Source: NS-11 sp036505795 (GTDB lineage: Bacteria; Nitrospirota; Nitrospiria; Nitrospirales; NS-4). From it: 26,553 nucleotides of DNA. The DNA is taken from positions 1-26,553 of the forward strand of contig DASXSU010000042.1 in the NCBI GenBank assembly GCA_036505795.1. The letters run 5' to 3'. Positions 1-7,007 of the stretch are shown here, in pieces. Positions within the stretch are counted from its first letter, which is position 1. Each line of letters starts with the position of its first letter. The translations under genes and the position numbers were made by a program. Below the pieces are notes generated by a model that ran no database searches, was not told where the DNA came from, and saw nothing but the letters and a program-made list of their open reading frames with translations.

Positions 1-1
1 C

Positions 2-277
2 AGGGGATTTCTGGGCCGATATGGACTTGGGAGCAAGATTTTGCAGGAACGTGGAAATCTTGAGGAAGCCGTCGAGCACCTTCGCGTCGCAGTTGAGCTC
101 GATCCGGTGCACGTGGCCTCACATCTTGCCTTGGGCCGTGCCTTGGCTGCCCTGGGAAGGAAAGATGAGGCCAAGCCGGTGCTTACGGCCGGTATCGACG
201 TGGCCCTCTCGGGCCGCTCGAACGGCGGAATGGATCTGATTCCAGAGATGCGTGCATTGCTCCAGACCTTGGACTAA
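2..277 (+). CDS. TPR-repeat protein, C-terminal fragment (5' end outside window)
   Basis: The reading frame is open from base 2 to a stop at 275-277, so this is the 3' part of a gene that begins upstream. About 91 residues are visible. The segment GNLEEAVEHLRVAVELDP followed by ASHLALGRALAALGRKDEA has the spacing and the small/aromatic positions of two tetratricopeptide helix pairs, so a protein-protein interaction scaffold is the likely role. The tail after residue ~60 is not TPR-like. A TTG at 41 could act as a start, but the TPR pattern already begins before it, which favours a longer protein. The partner and the location in the cell cannot be told from this fragment. Confidence 0.6.
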   Translation, partial: RGFLGRYGLGSKILQERGNLEEAVEHLRVAVELDPVHVASHLALGRALAALGRKDEAKPVLTAGIDVALSGRSNGGMDLIPEMRALLQTLD

Positions 278-462
278 CTTTTTGAGGTAAGATGTCTCTG
301 CTAGGCTCTTGTGTCAGCTAGAGAATCAAGAAACTTTAGAAACTTATCGTTTTTCACGGTATTGGCGCCGGCCAATTTCCCCTCTAATTGATCAATACGA
401 AGCCAGGAGGATAATTGATCGCCAGCAGTGGACGACCCGACAGCAGCATTCAGATTCTGAAC

Positions 463-1236
463 TCAGGAGAGCCCCATCCGCTCGCACGCTGATGACCCGT
501 GCTCGTCGATGTGCTTGACAACAGCGAGCATGACTACGTACTTCAATCGCCGGCCATCGGCGTCAACAAGAAAGGTCACTTGGTCTTTGCCAAGATAGCC
601 AGAAGTTGCTTCGTAGGAATAGACGTGGTTTTTCTGATCCACCAATATTAATGTGCCGTGTTGCGGCGGCACCAAAACAGTCGACCGGATACGAGCGTCA
701 ACATCTGCTGGCACATTGTAACTGCCCTTTAGGGCATCCCAGCGATAGCCCAAACGTTCTAACACGGCAGGCAGAAGTGGCAACGCGTTTGTTGCCGATG
801 GCGGATTGACCACCGGATTTTCGACGTCTTGACAACCCTTGAGCAATATTTCTCCTACCGGCACTTCGATCTCCAAGGGCTTTTTAACTCCCAGGATTAG
901 AATCGTCACGACGTCACGGCGCCCTTCATCGTACAGCAACTGCCCGCGTGGGGCCCTCTCGTACAAGGGGCGAGATGCCGGATCTCCCGGTCGGTACGTT
1001 CGCGTGAAGGTAATCGGGATCACATCAGGTAAGAACAAATCTGTTTCGTCCAAAATGTATAAGCCTGTACTCAGATCAACAGGATCGCCATCGGTTGTTA
1101 CAGGCAGAGTCGATCTTAGTTGAGACTCATTTTGAGGCAATTCACTGATTGCCAGGCTCTCTGTTGCTGGGAGGAGGGGTAAAGCGGATAGAAGACTGAG
1201 GGCAAGCAGTACTATGGAGGGACGGAGGCGTGTCAT
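463..1236 (-). CDS. Short exported protein with RHS-type DUF6531 start and Ig-like C-terminus
   Basis: 257 aa, ATG start with a purine-rich site (AGAGGGAG) 8 nt upstream and a good promoter further up. Residues 1-29 form a Sec signal peptide (RLRPS, then a leucine-rich core, then ATESLA). Residues 50-83 read GDPVDLSTGLYILDETDL followed by a PITFTRTYRPGD stretch, the hallmark of DUF6531, which opens RHS/YD-repeat proteins just after the signal peptide. Instead of hundreds of residues of YD repeats, the protein continues with an unrelated segment and then residues 187-240 (VPPQHGTLILV ... GYLGKDQVTFLVD), which look like a bacterial Ig/cadherin-like beta domain. It may be a truncated RHS remnant or a genuine small surface protein; the intact signal peptide, start and promoter favour an expressed gene. 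Function unknown. Confidence 0.7.
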   Translation of the reverse strand: MTRLRPSIVLLALSLLSALPLLPATESLAISELPQNESQLRSTLPVTTDGDPVDLSTGLYILDETDLFLPDVIPITFTRTYRPGDPASRPLYERAPRGQLLYDEGRRDVVTILILGVKKPLEIEVPVGEILLKGCQDVENPVVNPPSATNALPLLPAVLERLGYRWDALKGSYNVPADVDARIRSTVLVPPQHGTLILVDQKNHVYSYEATSGYLGKDQVTFLVDADGRRLKYVVMLAVVKHIDEHGSSACERMGLS

Positions 1237-1272
1237 TATGAGACTCCCTCTATATTATTTAAGTATAATCAC

Positions 1273-1301
1273 TATATATCATGTTTTAATGGGACAGGCA
1301 A
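1273..1301 (-). promoter_or_regulatory. Sigma70-like promoter for the DUF6531 gene
   Basis: On the minus strand TTGCCT (1296-1301) is followed after exactly 17 nt by TATATA (1273-1278). It lies in the most AT-rich stretch of the neighbourhood. The predicted start of transcription is near 1266, giving a leader of about 30 nt before the ATG at 1236. Confidence 0.5.
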
Positions 1302-1312
1302 ATTTTCAAAAC

Positions 1313-1335
1313 AAAAAGAGGAGCACCCTCTTTTT
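1313..1335. other. Perfect 9-bp inverted repeat with flanking A/T tracts (bidirectional terminator-like)
   Basis: AAAAAGAGG (1313-1321), loop AGCAC, then CCTCTTTTT (1327-1335) plus one more T. On either strand this makes a short stem with a U-tract, as in a weak intrinsic terminator. It sits between two divergent genes, where a terminator is not expected, so an operator or attenuator of the gene at 1435 is an alternative. Confidence 0.4.
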
Positions 1336-1434
1336 TAGGAATTTTATCGGAACTGAAATGGATAGAGCCGTTCTGACCCTAATCCCTGTAACCTTTTGCC
1401 CCAAGCCCCTGCCTATGTCGATAGAGGTGAAGCC

Positions 1435-2175
1435 ATGTATCCAGTCATTGCCGGCATATTTTTCAGCCTAGTCCTGACATTCTTCGATGTGCGTGTCTCC
1501 GTAGCCGGCATTTGGGAGTGTACACAGTCCAATGGGAGCACACTGTATACCGACGAGCCTCAGGGGGAACGGTCTTGCGAGAAGGTTGAGCTAGGAAACC
1601 GGGTGATTTTGCTGCCCCCGAGAATCGAGCCAAGCCTGCCTCCTGCGGATACCACCTACCACGAGCAGGAAGCCTATGCGCCAGAAGTGCAGGCTAAGAG
1701 CAGAGTGGAAGAACAGGTCGGCGCCCCTTCCGGGTTTCCTGAGAACTACAGGCCCCAGCCGGATAGCTTCTGGAGTTGGGGTGAGAGTCCCGTATACGTG
1801 TATACCTATGTCGCCCCCTTTTACGGAATCCCTTCCTCACGGCACGCGCGCCCCCGTGATGTTTGGAGCCACACGCGAACGCAACTCGGATTTCGGGATA
1901 ACATTCCTCTACTCCGTCAACCAAGTTCGCTGACCCCATCCAGACGTCCTCGTGAGAATTCGGCCCATTCTGAGGTTTCGACAACGCTCCAATTGGCCCC
2001 TCCAGTCCCGCCTAAGTATGTTCGAGAGAAGTCAACCAGGGCAGGCGCTCAGACAACAGAGCCACACTCGTTTTCACCGCCCTCATCTATGCACGCCCGT
2101 CGCGGCTTGGTGGGGGCCGCTGATGCAGCAGCGCCGGCACCATTTTCCAGTTTCAGCCCGCACATGAAACGCTGA
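1435..2175 (+). CDS. Secreted protein with DUF4124-like N-terminus and Pro/Ser-rich tail
   Basis: 246 aa from the ATG at 1435, chosen because GAGGTGA lies 5 nt upstream and a clean signal peptide follows (MYPVIAGIFFSLVLTFF, cleavage near VSVAG). After it, IWECTQSNGSTLYTDEPQGE resembles the DUF4124 beta-hairpin (x-Y/W-K/E-C-x-D/N-x-G-x-x-x-Y-T-D-x-P) seen at the start of many small periplasmic proteins. From about residue 50 the chain is rich in Pro, Ser, Arg and Glu without an obvious fold, with a Trp/Tyr-rich patch (SFWSWGESPVYVYTYVAPFY) near residues 112-131. No catalytic motif is visible. It probably acts in the periplasm or on the cell surface. It is divergent from the DUF6531 gene and may share regulation with it. 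Confidence 0.6.
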   Translation: MYPVIAGIFFSLVLTFFDVRVSVAGIWECTQSNGSTLYTDEPQGERSCEKVELGNRVILLPPRIEPSLPPADTTYHEQEAYAPEVQAKSRVEEQVGAPSGFPENYRPQPDSFWSWGESPVYVYTYVAPFYGIPSSRHARPRDVWSHTRTQLGFRDNIPLLRQPSSLTPSRRPRENSAHSEVSTTLQLAPPVPPKYVREKSTRAGAQTTEPHSFSPPSSMHARRGLVGAADAAAPAPFSSFSPHMKR

Positions 2176-2297
2176 TTCGTTATTGTAGCGACGAGCCGTT
2201 CAGCGTCTGACATCCTTCCTTAGGAAGAACTCCGGTCTTGCCATCACACGAGCCACTGACTAAACAATGGGTCGAAAAACTCATAAAGGTGACATGC

Positions 2298-3989
2298 ATG
2301 ATGACCGCTAGAGTTTTCTCGACTGCTGCGCTCCTGGCCATCGCGGCCCTGGGGTCTTTTTCGTGTGCCGCTCCTGAGAAGCATGAGCCCAAGGCGCGCG
2401 CCGTTTCGGAGCCGCTCTTCGACAATCTCGGCTCGCTGCAGCACCCGATCACGACAAGGGATCCTCTGGCACAGAAATATTTCGATCAGGGGATGCGGCT
2501 GATCTTCGCTTTTAATCATGAAGAGGCGATCCGATCGTTTGAGCAGGCGGCCCGGCTCGATCCCGATGCGGCAATGGCGTATTGGGGGATTGCGCTGGCG
2601 CTAGGGCCGAACATCAATGCACCCATGCAGCGTGAGCAGAAGCCCCGGGCCTACGAAGCCATTCAGAAAGCCCGGGCTCACGCCTCGCACGTAACGCCAC
2701 GAGAGCGTGACTATATTGACGCCCTCACGGTGCGGTACTCCCTATCGTCCGATGCGGATCGAAGCGAGCTGGATAGGATCTACGCGAATGCGATGCGCGC
2801 ACACTCCAAGAAACATCCGGAGGACCCGGATGCCGCTGCATTGTTTGCAGAGTCGCTCATGGATCTGCGGCCTTGGGATTTCTGGACGAACGAAGGCCGG
2901 CCTCAACCGGGTACGGCTGAAATCGTCGAGGTGCTGGAAGGCGTGCTGATCCGCCATCCCAATCATCCCGGCGCCTGCCATTACTATATTCACGCGGTCG
3001 AGGCCTCGCGGCATCCGGAGCGCGCGCTTCCCTGCGCGCAACGCCTACCCGCGCTTATGCCCGGCGCCGGCCATCTGGTGCACATGCCGGCGCATATCTA
3101 TATACGGGTCGGCATGTATGAAGAGGCCGTGGAGCGCAATATCCATGCGGTAGCGACGGATCGTCACTACCTCGAAGGCCGCACGCTGTCGGGCGGCTAT
3201 CCTTTGGGCTACTACCCTCATAACATCCACTTCCTGGGAATGGCGTTGACTATGCAGGGTCGTAGCGAAGAGGCCATCAAGGCGTCCCGGGACTTGATGG
3301 GAGCAGTGAGTCTCGACGCGATCCGGGCCGCACCCAATATGGAATCATTCCTGCCGACACCGCTCTTTGCGCTTGCTCGCTTCGGGCGATGGGAAGAGAT
3401 TTTACGCGAGCCTGCTCCGGCGCCGGATCTGAGTTACACGACGGCACTCTGGCACTATGCTCGCGGGTTGGCCTTTACTGCAAAAGGACAGTTAGATCAG
3501 GCGAACGTCGAACTACGCCAGCTCGAAGCCAACGCCAAAATGGAGCGCGTCGACAGGATCGTCGGGAACAACAGGGCAAAGACTGTGCTTGATATCGCCA
3601 AGCATGTCTTAAGCGGGAACATTAATGCCAGGGCGGGAAAGTTAGATGAGGCGATTGCTCATTTCAAAGAGGCGGTGCGCCTTCAAGATCAACTTCGCTA
3701 CTACGAACCCCCGGACTGGTATTATCCGGTCCGAGAATCGCTTGGAACATTGTTGCTTCTCGCCGGCCGCCCAGCAGATGCGGAGGCAGTCTTCCGCGAG
3801 GACCTCCGTCGCACACCTGAGAACCCATGGTCGCTGTTCGGGCTCGGACGCAGTTTGCGGGCGCAGAAAGCCGATACTGAGGCAGCCGCAATCGAGGATC
3901 GCTTCCGGCTGGCGTGGCGTCGCGCCGACATAGGTTTTCGCCCGTCGCGGTTCGAGGCGTTCCTCGCCGGAGAGTCTCCTGCGACGTGA
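2298..3989 (+). CDS. TPR lipoprotein with conserved His-rich motifs
   Basis: 563 aa. The ATG at 2298 (or the adjacent one at 2301) is preceded by AAAGGTGA. A basic n-region and hydrophobic core end at GSFSC, giving a probable lipobox with Cys23, so it is likely membrane-anchored outside the cytoplasm. Tetratricopeptide-like helix pairs follow, for example HEEAIRSFEQAARLDPDAAMAYWG at the start and DEAIAHFKEAVRLQDQ and ADAEAVFREDLRRTPENPWS at the end. The centre carries a family signature of closely spaced histidines: H220-x2-H223-x4-H228-x3-H232 and H259-x2-H262-x3-H266. This resembles a widespread uncharacterised TPR family. The histidines could bind a metal or haem, but no CxxCH is present. 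It is monocistronic; its 3' end faces the convergent hydrolase gene 63 bp away. Confidence 0.7.
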   Translation: MMTARVFSTAALLAIAALGSFSCAAPEKHEPKARAVSEPLFDNLGSLQHPITTRDPLAQKYFDQGMRLIFAFNHEEAIRSFEQAARLDPDAAMAYWGIALALGPNINAPMQREQKPRAYEAIQKARAHASHVTPRERDYIDALTVRYSLSSDADRSELDRIYANAMRAHSKKHPEDPDAAALFAESLMDLRPWDFWTNEGRPQPGTAEIVEVLEGVLIRHPNHPGACHYYIHAVEASRHPERALPCAQRLPALMPGAGHLVHMPAHIYIRVGMYEEAVERNIHAVATDRHYLEGRTLSGGYPLGYYPHNIHFLGMALTMQGRSEEAIKASRDLMGAVSLDAIRAAPNMESFLPTPLFALARFGRWEEILREPAPAPDLSYTTALWHYARGLAFTAKGQLDQANVELRQLEANAKMERVDRIVGNNRAKTVLDIAKHVLSGNINARAGKLDEAIAHFKEAVRLQDQLRYYEPPDWYYPVRESLGTLLLLAGRPADAEAVFREDLRRTPENPWSLFGLGRSLRAQKADTEAAAIEDRFRLAWRRADIGFRPSRFEAFLAGESPAT

Positions 3990-4052
3990 GCATCACAATG
4001 ATCGTTTCCTGAGATTGATGACCACGCGGGGAAAGCCTCATCAGACCTAGTC

Positions 4053-5018
4053 TTACCATAGCCGCGTCTCTCCCGGCTGCATCACCCAGACGCGCGTTGG
4101 GTCTAATCCTAGGCGATGAGTCTCGACTTCCAACCGCTTCGGCGGCTCCCCGATCGGCTCGTCCGCCAGGTCGAATGTGCCCCAGTGCATTGCCAGGAAC
4201 CGTTGCGCTCGGATATCGGAGAAAATTTGGAGGGCTTGTTCGGGCGTGCTGTGGACGAACTTCATCATGTACGGCGGTAGATAGGCGCCGATCGGAATCG
4301 CGGCAAGATCAAACGTTCCGAGCCGTTGTCCAATCTCTTTAAAGAGGTCCGGATAGTAGCCGGTATCCCCAGCAAAGAAGAAATGTCCGCTGTTACCTTG
4401 CACGGCCCATCCCGCCCATAGACGGCAATTGCGATCCCAAAGGGTGCGGCCTGAGAAGTGCTGAACTGGCACACAGGTCACGTCACTATCCTGGATCTTT
4501 TGACTGTCCCACCAATCCAGTTCCTCGACATTCGGAACCTGCATCTCTTCAAACCATTGTTTGAGACCTAAGGGGACGAGAAACCGTGGCTGATGTAGGC
4601 GGGCCAGGCGGCGAACGGTCTGCAGGTCGAGATGATCGTAATGGTCGTGGGAGATCAGGACGAGATGGATACGGGGGAGGTGTTCGAAGCGCAATCCAGG
4701 AGGAACCAACCGCTTCGGCCCGGCAAAGCTGACCGGGCTTGCCCTATCGGACCAGTGAGGATCAGTGAGAATATTGAGACCGTCAAGCTGAATGAGGAGT
4801 GTGGCATGACCAATCCATGTTACCGTCGGCGTATCCTCATTGGACCGCAACATGGATCCGTCATTCTCCATAACAACGAGCGGACTCGTTCGAGGATGAA
4901 GCGTGGTGGACCAGATGCGGGAAGAAATGAATTTCATCCGCTGCCATTCGGTAGGTTCAGCGAATGCGGGATTGATGTTCCTGAATTGGTCATTCAGTCT
5001 ATGATTTTTGCTTCCCAT
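4053..5018 (-). CDS. Metallo-beta-lactamase-fold hydrolase, NAPE-PLD/RomA/UlaG-like
   Basis: 321 aa. The full metal-binding set of the MBL fold is readable: GHAT with H71, TDPHWSD (residues 85-91), the SHDHYDHLD motif giving H124, H126, D128 and H129, H187 in VQHFSGR, D218 in FFAGDTGYY and H278 in MHWGTFDL. The TDP..SDRASP and FAGDTG...MHWGT arrangement is that of the branch containing N-acyl-phosphatidylethanolamine phospholipase D, RomA and UlaG. No signal peptide is seen, so it should be cytoplasmic or peripheral. A zinc-dependent phosphodiester or lactone hydrolase is the family expectation; the substrate cannot be read from sequence. The ribosome binding site before the ATG at 5018 is poor. 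It is divergent from ppa with only 33 bp between start codons. Confidence 0.85.
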   Translation of the reverse strand: MGSKNHRLNDQFRNINPAFAEPTEWQRMKFISSRIWSTTLHPRTSPLVVMENDGSMLRSNEDTPTVTWIGHATLLIQLDGLNILTDPHWSDRASPVSFAGPKRLVPPGLRFEHLPRIHLVLISHDHYDHLDLQTVRRLARLHQPRFLVPLGLKQWFEEMQVPNVEELDWWDSQKIQDSDVTCVPVQHFSGRTLWDRNCRLWAGWAVQGNSGHFFFAGDTGYYPDLFKEIGQRLGTFDLAAIPIGAYLPPYMMKFVHSTPEQALQIFSDIRAQRFLAMHWGTFDLADEPIGEPPKRLEVETHRLGLDPTRVWVMQPGETRLW

Positions 5019-5051
5019 ACGTCATTGTAACGGATGAAGGAGAGTGCCCGC

Positions 5052-5651
5052 ATGAGAGGGAGACGACAAAATCTCCGAACTATTGGGGTGCGAGAGTCTG
5101 AGGAGATACCGACCTGGGACAAAAATTCGAAATATTTGAATGTGGTCGTCGACACGCCGAAAGGAAGCGCGATCAAGTTCAAGTACGACAGGTCTCACCA
5201 CATCTACAAGATCTCTCACCTCCTGCCGCCCGGGACGGTGTTTCCGTTTGACTTCGGCTCGGTTCCCTCGACTCTGGCCGAGGACGGCGATCCCTTGGAT
5301 GTGCTCATCCTAATGGAGGAAGGGTCCTTCGCTGGGTGTCTCGTTCAGGTTCGGCTCATCGGCGTCCTCGAAGCGGAGCAGACAGAGGAGGGCAAGACGC
5401 AGCGTAACGATAGACTGATCGGTGTGGCGGTAGCCTCACGCGTGTATGAAACTACTCGTACCCTCAAGGACCTGCCCATTCGTCGGCTTACGGAGATCGA
5501 GCACTATTTCGTCTCGTATAATCAAGAGCGCGGAAGGAAGTTTCGCGTTCTCGGGCGTTTCGGTCCGACTCGGGCAAGGGCTCTCATCCAAAAAGGCGAG
5601 AAGCGCTATCGCGACGTCGAAGTCGCCACTAAATCTTCTCCTTTAGCGTAG
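5052..5651 (+). CDS. ppa: Inorganic pyrophosphatase (family I)
   Basis: 199 aa. Hydrolyses pyrophosphate to phosphate in the cytoplasm, pulling biosynthetic reactions forward. The ATG at 5052 is preferred over the in-frame ATG at 5034 because AAGGAGA (5037-5043) is ideally spaced for it. The metal-binding signature EDGDPLDVLIL is at residues 77-87 (D78, D80, D83), with KGSAIKFKYD (37-46) and FPFDFGSVPST (64-74) before it and NDRLIGVAVAS after it. The sequence follows a variant subclass of family I (EAEQTEEGKTQRNDRLIGVA) more than the E. coli enzyme: the E. coli YK pair near the C-terminal end of the active site is YN here (HYFVSYN). The last Ala codon and the stop lie inside a 41-bp intergenic repeat. 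Confidence 0.9.
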   Translation: MRGRRQNLRTIGVRESEEIPTWDKNSKYLNVVVDTPKGSAIKFKYDRSHHIYKISHLLPPGTVFPFDFGSVPSTLAEDGDPLDVLILMEEGSFAGCLVQVRLIGVLEAEQTEEGKTQRNDRLIGVAVASRVYETTRTLKDLPIRRLTEIEHYFVSYNQERGRKFRVLGRFGPTRARALIQKGEKRYRDVEVATKSSPLA

Positions 5652-5685
5652 ATTCGAAATGCGGGTGGCGGCGAACGGGCGCCCT
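5645..5685 (+). repeat. Modular intergenic repeat, head copy 1
   Basis: A 41-bp sequence beginning AGCGTAGATTCGAAATG and ending GGGCGCCCT. It recurs at 5912 and 6190 with one or two mismatches. This copy starts inside ppa and provides its Ala codon and TAG stop. Confidence 0.85.
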
Positions 5686-5696
5686 GACGGAGCGCC

Positions 5697-5751
5697 CTTC
5701 GACCGGCTCAGGGCGAACGGATTGATTCCGGTCATGCTGAGCTTGTCGAAG
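5697..5751. repeat. Inverted repeat of the CTTCGAC..GCTCAG type
   Basis: CTTCGACCGGCTCAG (5697-5711) and CTGAGCTTGTCGAAG (5737-5751) are complementary at 13 of 15 positions, with a 25-nt loop. From general knowledge, palindromes of this kind (CTTCGACAAGCTCAG) are dispersed in intergenic DNA of many unrelated bacteria. It lies inside the first repeat unit. Confidence 0.7.
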
Positions 5752-5831
5752 CACGACAGGACCCGCGCTTGTACTCTCCAACACTGTTGCGGAGATTCCC
5801 AGCGGTGAATCTATCCCGTGACTGCGGGTGA

Positions 5832-5888
5832 CTCGACTCGGGGGCCCCCCAGCGCCTGGACTATGGAAGCCGCTGGGGGTGAGTCGAG
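5832..5888. repeat. Long two-stem hairpin in the repeat island
   Basis: The outer stem CTCGACTC (5832-5839) pairs with GAGTCGAG (5881-5888). The inner stem CCCCCAGCG (5846-5854) pairs with CGCTGGGGG (5871-5879). The loop is 16 nt. All 17 pairs are perfect, with a 6-nt bulge on one side and 1 nt on the other. There is no T-tract, so it is not a canonical terminator. Confidence 0.7.
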
Positions 5889-5911
5889 GCAGGACCCGTC
5901 ATCTTTGCCCC

Positions 5912-5966
5912 AGCGTAGATTCGAAATGCGGGTGGTGGCGAACGGGCGCCCTAGGCGCGCGCAGCG
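5912..5966 (+). repeat. Modular intergenic repeat, head copy 2
   Basis: The same 41-bp head as at 5645 with one C-to-T change (GGTGGTGGCG). It continues into AGGCGCGCGCAGCG, which is shared with copy 3 but not copy 1. A CGACAGGTCCC tail follows at 6118-6128. Confidence 0.85.
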
Positions 5967-6189
5967 CGACTTGCTTGCTTCGGAGCGGAGCGCGAACTGG
6001 TGACCCCTTGCAGGAGGAGTGGGTGGCGCGGAGCTGGGCGCACCGGTGAGCCAAGGCGCCTGCAGGCGAGTCTGCGGGGCTGCAACGCCGAAGGCGCCGC
6101 TCAACGGGGCTGCTCCGCGACAGGTCCCACTCCGAGAGCAACGGGTACCCCGGCTGTTCGCCAACTCACCTTTATCTCGTTCTACACCT

Positions 6190-6244
6190 AGCGTAGATTC
6201 GAAATGCGGGTGGCGGCGAACGGACGCCCTAGGCGCGCGCAGCG
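6190..6244 (+). repeat. Modular intergenic repeat, head copy 3
   Basis: The same head as copy 1 with one G-to-A change (CGGACGCCCT) and the same 14-nt extension as copy 2. Its unit ends with CGACAGGACCCGC (6345-6357), a 13-mer identical to 5754-5766 in the first unit. Confidence 0.85.
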
Positions 6245-6377
6245 ACTTGGGCTTCGGGAGCAGCGCACGGCGCGACGAATAAGGAGCGCCACGTTTGTGC
6301 GTGCCGCCGAGACGGTGAGGCGGCAAAACGACGGGGCTGTTCGCCGACAGGACCCGCAACTCTAATCGGAGCATTCC

Positions 6378-6406
6378 TTGACACCCCCTCCACCCTCTCC
6401 TACAAT
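6378..6406 (+). promoter_or_regulatory. Near-consensus sigma70 promoter of the gmhA operon
   Basis: TTGACA (6378-6383, perfect -35), a 17-nt spacer, then TACAAT (6401-6406, five of six). Predicted transcription start is near 6413, some 19 nt before the gmhA ATG. It directly abuts the repeat island and shows that the TTG at 6378 is part of the promoter, not a start codon. Confidence 0.75.
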
Positions 6407-6431
6407 CACAGCCCTACCTGTTGGAGACCGA

Positions 6432-7007
6432 ATGAAAGCCCAGATCCAGCGTTGGTTTCAGGACAGCGCCGAGACCAAAGTAAAATTTGCCGCCGAGCAT
6501 GCGGAGCGAATACAGCAGGTCGCGGGCGTGTTGGCCGACATGTTTCGCCGGGGCAATAAGGTACTCCTATTCGGCAACGGCGGCAGCGCGATGGACGCCT
6601 CGCACATGGCCGCAGAGTTTGTCGGCCGCTATCGCCGCGATCGGCACCCCCTCGCAGCCATCGCGCTCACAACCGATCAGGCGAAGCTGACCTGTATTGC
6701 CAACGACTACGATTTTTCTGAGATTTTCGCCCGGCAAGTCACTGCGCTGGGCCGTCCGGGTGATGTTGCGATAGGCATCAGCACCAGCGGAAACTCGCCG
6801 AACATCTTGAAAGCGTTGGAGACGGCCCGCGATATTGGAATGATCACCATCGGCTGGACCGGCGGCTCGGGAGGAAAATTGACGGGGCTGGTGGACCACA
6901 TTTTTGTGGTTCCTTCGACAGTGGTGGCCCGCATTCAGGAAACCCATATCACTCTCGGTCACGTCCTGTGCGAGTTGGTTGACGAGGCATTGCTTGGCAA
7001 AGAGTAA
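6432..7007 (+). CDS. gmhA: Sedoheptulose-7-phosphate isomerase (SIS domain)
   Basis: 191 aa, the usual GmhA length. Converts D-sedoheptulose 7-phosphate to D-glycero-D-manno-heptose 7-phosphate, the first step of ADP-heptose synthesis for LPS inner core. The ATG at 6432 has TTGGAG (6421-6426) upstream and lies just after the promoter. The SIS sugar-phosphate loops are clear: GNGGSAMDASHMAAEFVGRY (residues 48-67) and STSGNS (117-122). H58, E62, Q169 and H177 align with the zinc/active-site set of E. coli GmhA (H61, E65, Q172, H180). It is the first gene of a tightly packed operon. A partner enzyme of the pathway, RfaE2, is at 21629-22102 in another operon. Confidence 0.92.
   Translation: MKAQIQRWFQDSAETKVKFAAEHAERIQQVAGVLADMFRRGNKVLLFGNGGSAMDASHMAAEFVGRYRRDRHPLAAIALTTDQAKLTCIANDYDFSEIFARQVTALGRPGDVAIGISTSGNSPNILKALETARDIGMITIGWTGGSGGKLTGLVDHIFVVPSTVVARIQETHITLGHVLCELVDEALLGKE

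Larger units (their letters stand above)
5652..6377. other. Gene-free repeat island between ppa and gmhA
   Basis: About 730 bp without a supportable gene. It is built from three units, each opening with the 41-bp head and containing a CGACAGG[A/T]CCC tail motif (5754, 6118, 6345), with different middle segments. The middles hold the two hairpins listed separately and a 12-bp palindrome CGCCTGCAGGCG (6057-6068). The long open frames here exist because the DNA is GC-rich and repetitive; they run through the repeats on both strands, have no ribosome binding sites and resemble no family I know. Confidence 0.7.

Noticed and set aside
361..376. Small hairpin ATTGGC/GCCAAT between the convergent genes at 277 and 463
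   Set aside because: Only 6 bp with a 4-nt loop and no T-run; not convincing as a terminator. The rest of 278-462 shows nothing more.
5034..5051. Upstream ATG at 5034 for ppa
   Set aside because: It lies before the strong ribosome binding site at 5037-5043, which serves the ATG at 5052.
5645..6244. CRISPR array
   Set aside because: Only three direct repeats, 41 bp long, with ~225-240 bp between them and no cas genes.
5811..6374. A 187-codon open frame on the minus strand through the repeat island, and shorter ones on the plus strand
   Set aside because: They run across the repeats and hairpins, are Arg/Pro/Ala/Ser-rich as expected of GC-rich noise, lack ribosome binding sites and repeat the same peptides wherever the DNA repeats.
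6378..6431. TTG start at 6378 for gmhA
   Set aside because: It overlaps a near-consensus -35 box; the ATG at 6432 has a ribosome binding site and gives the normal GmhA length.
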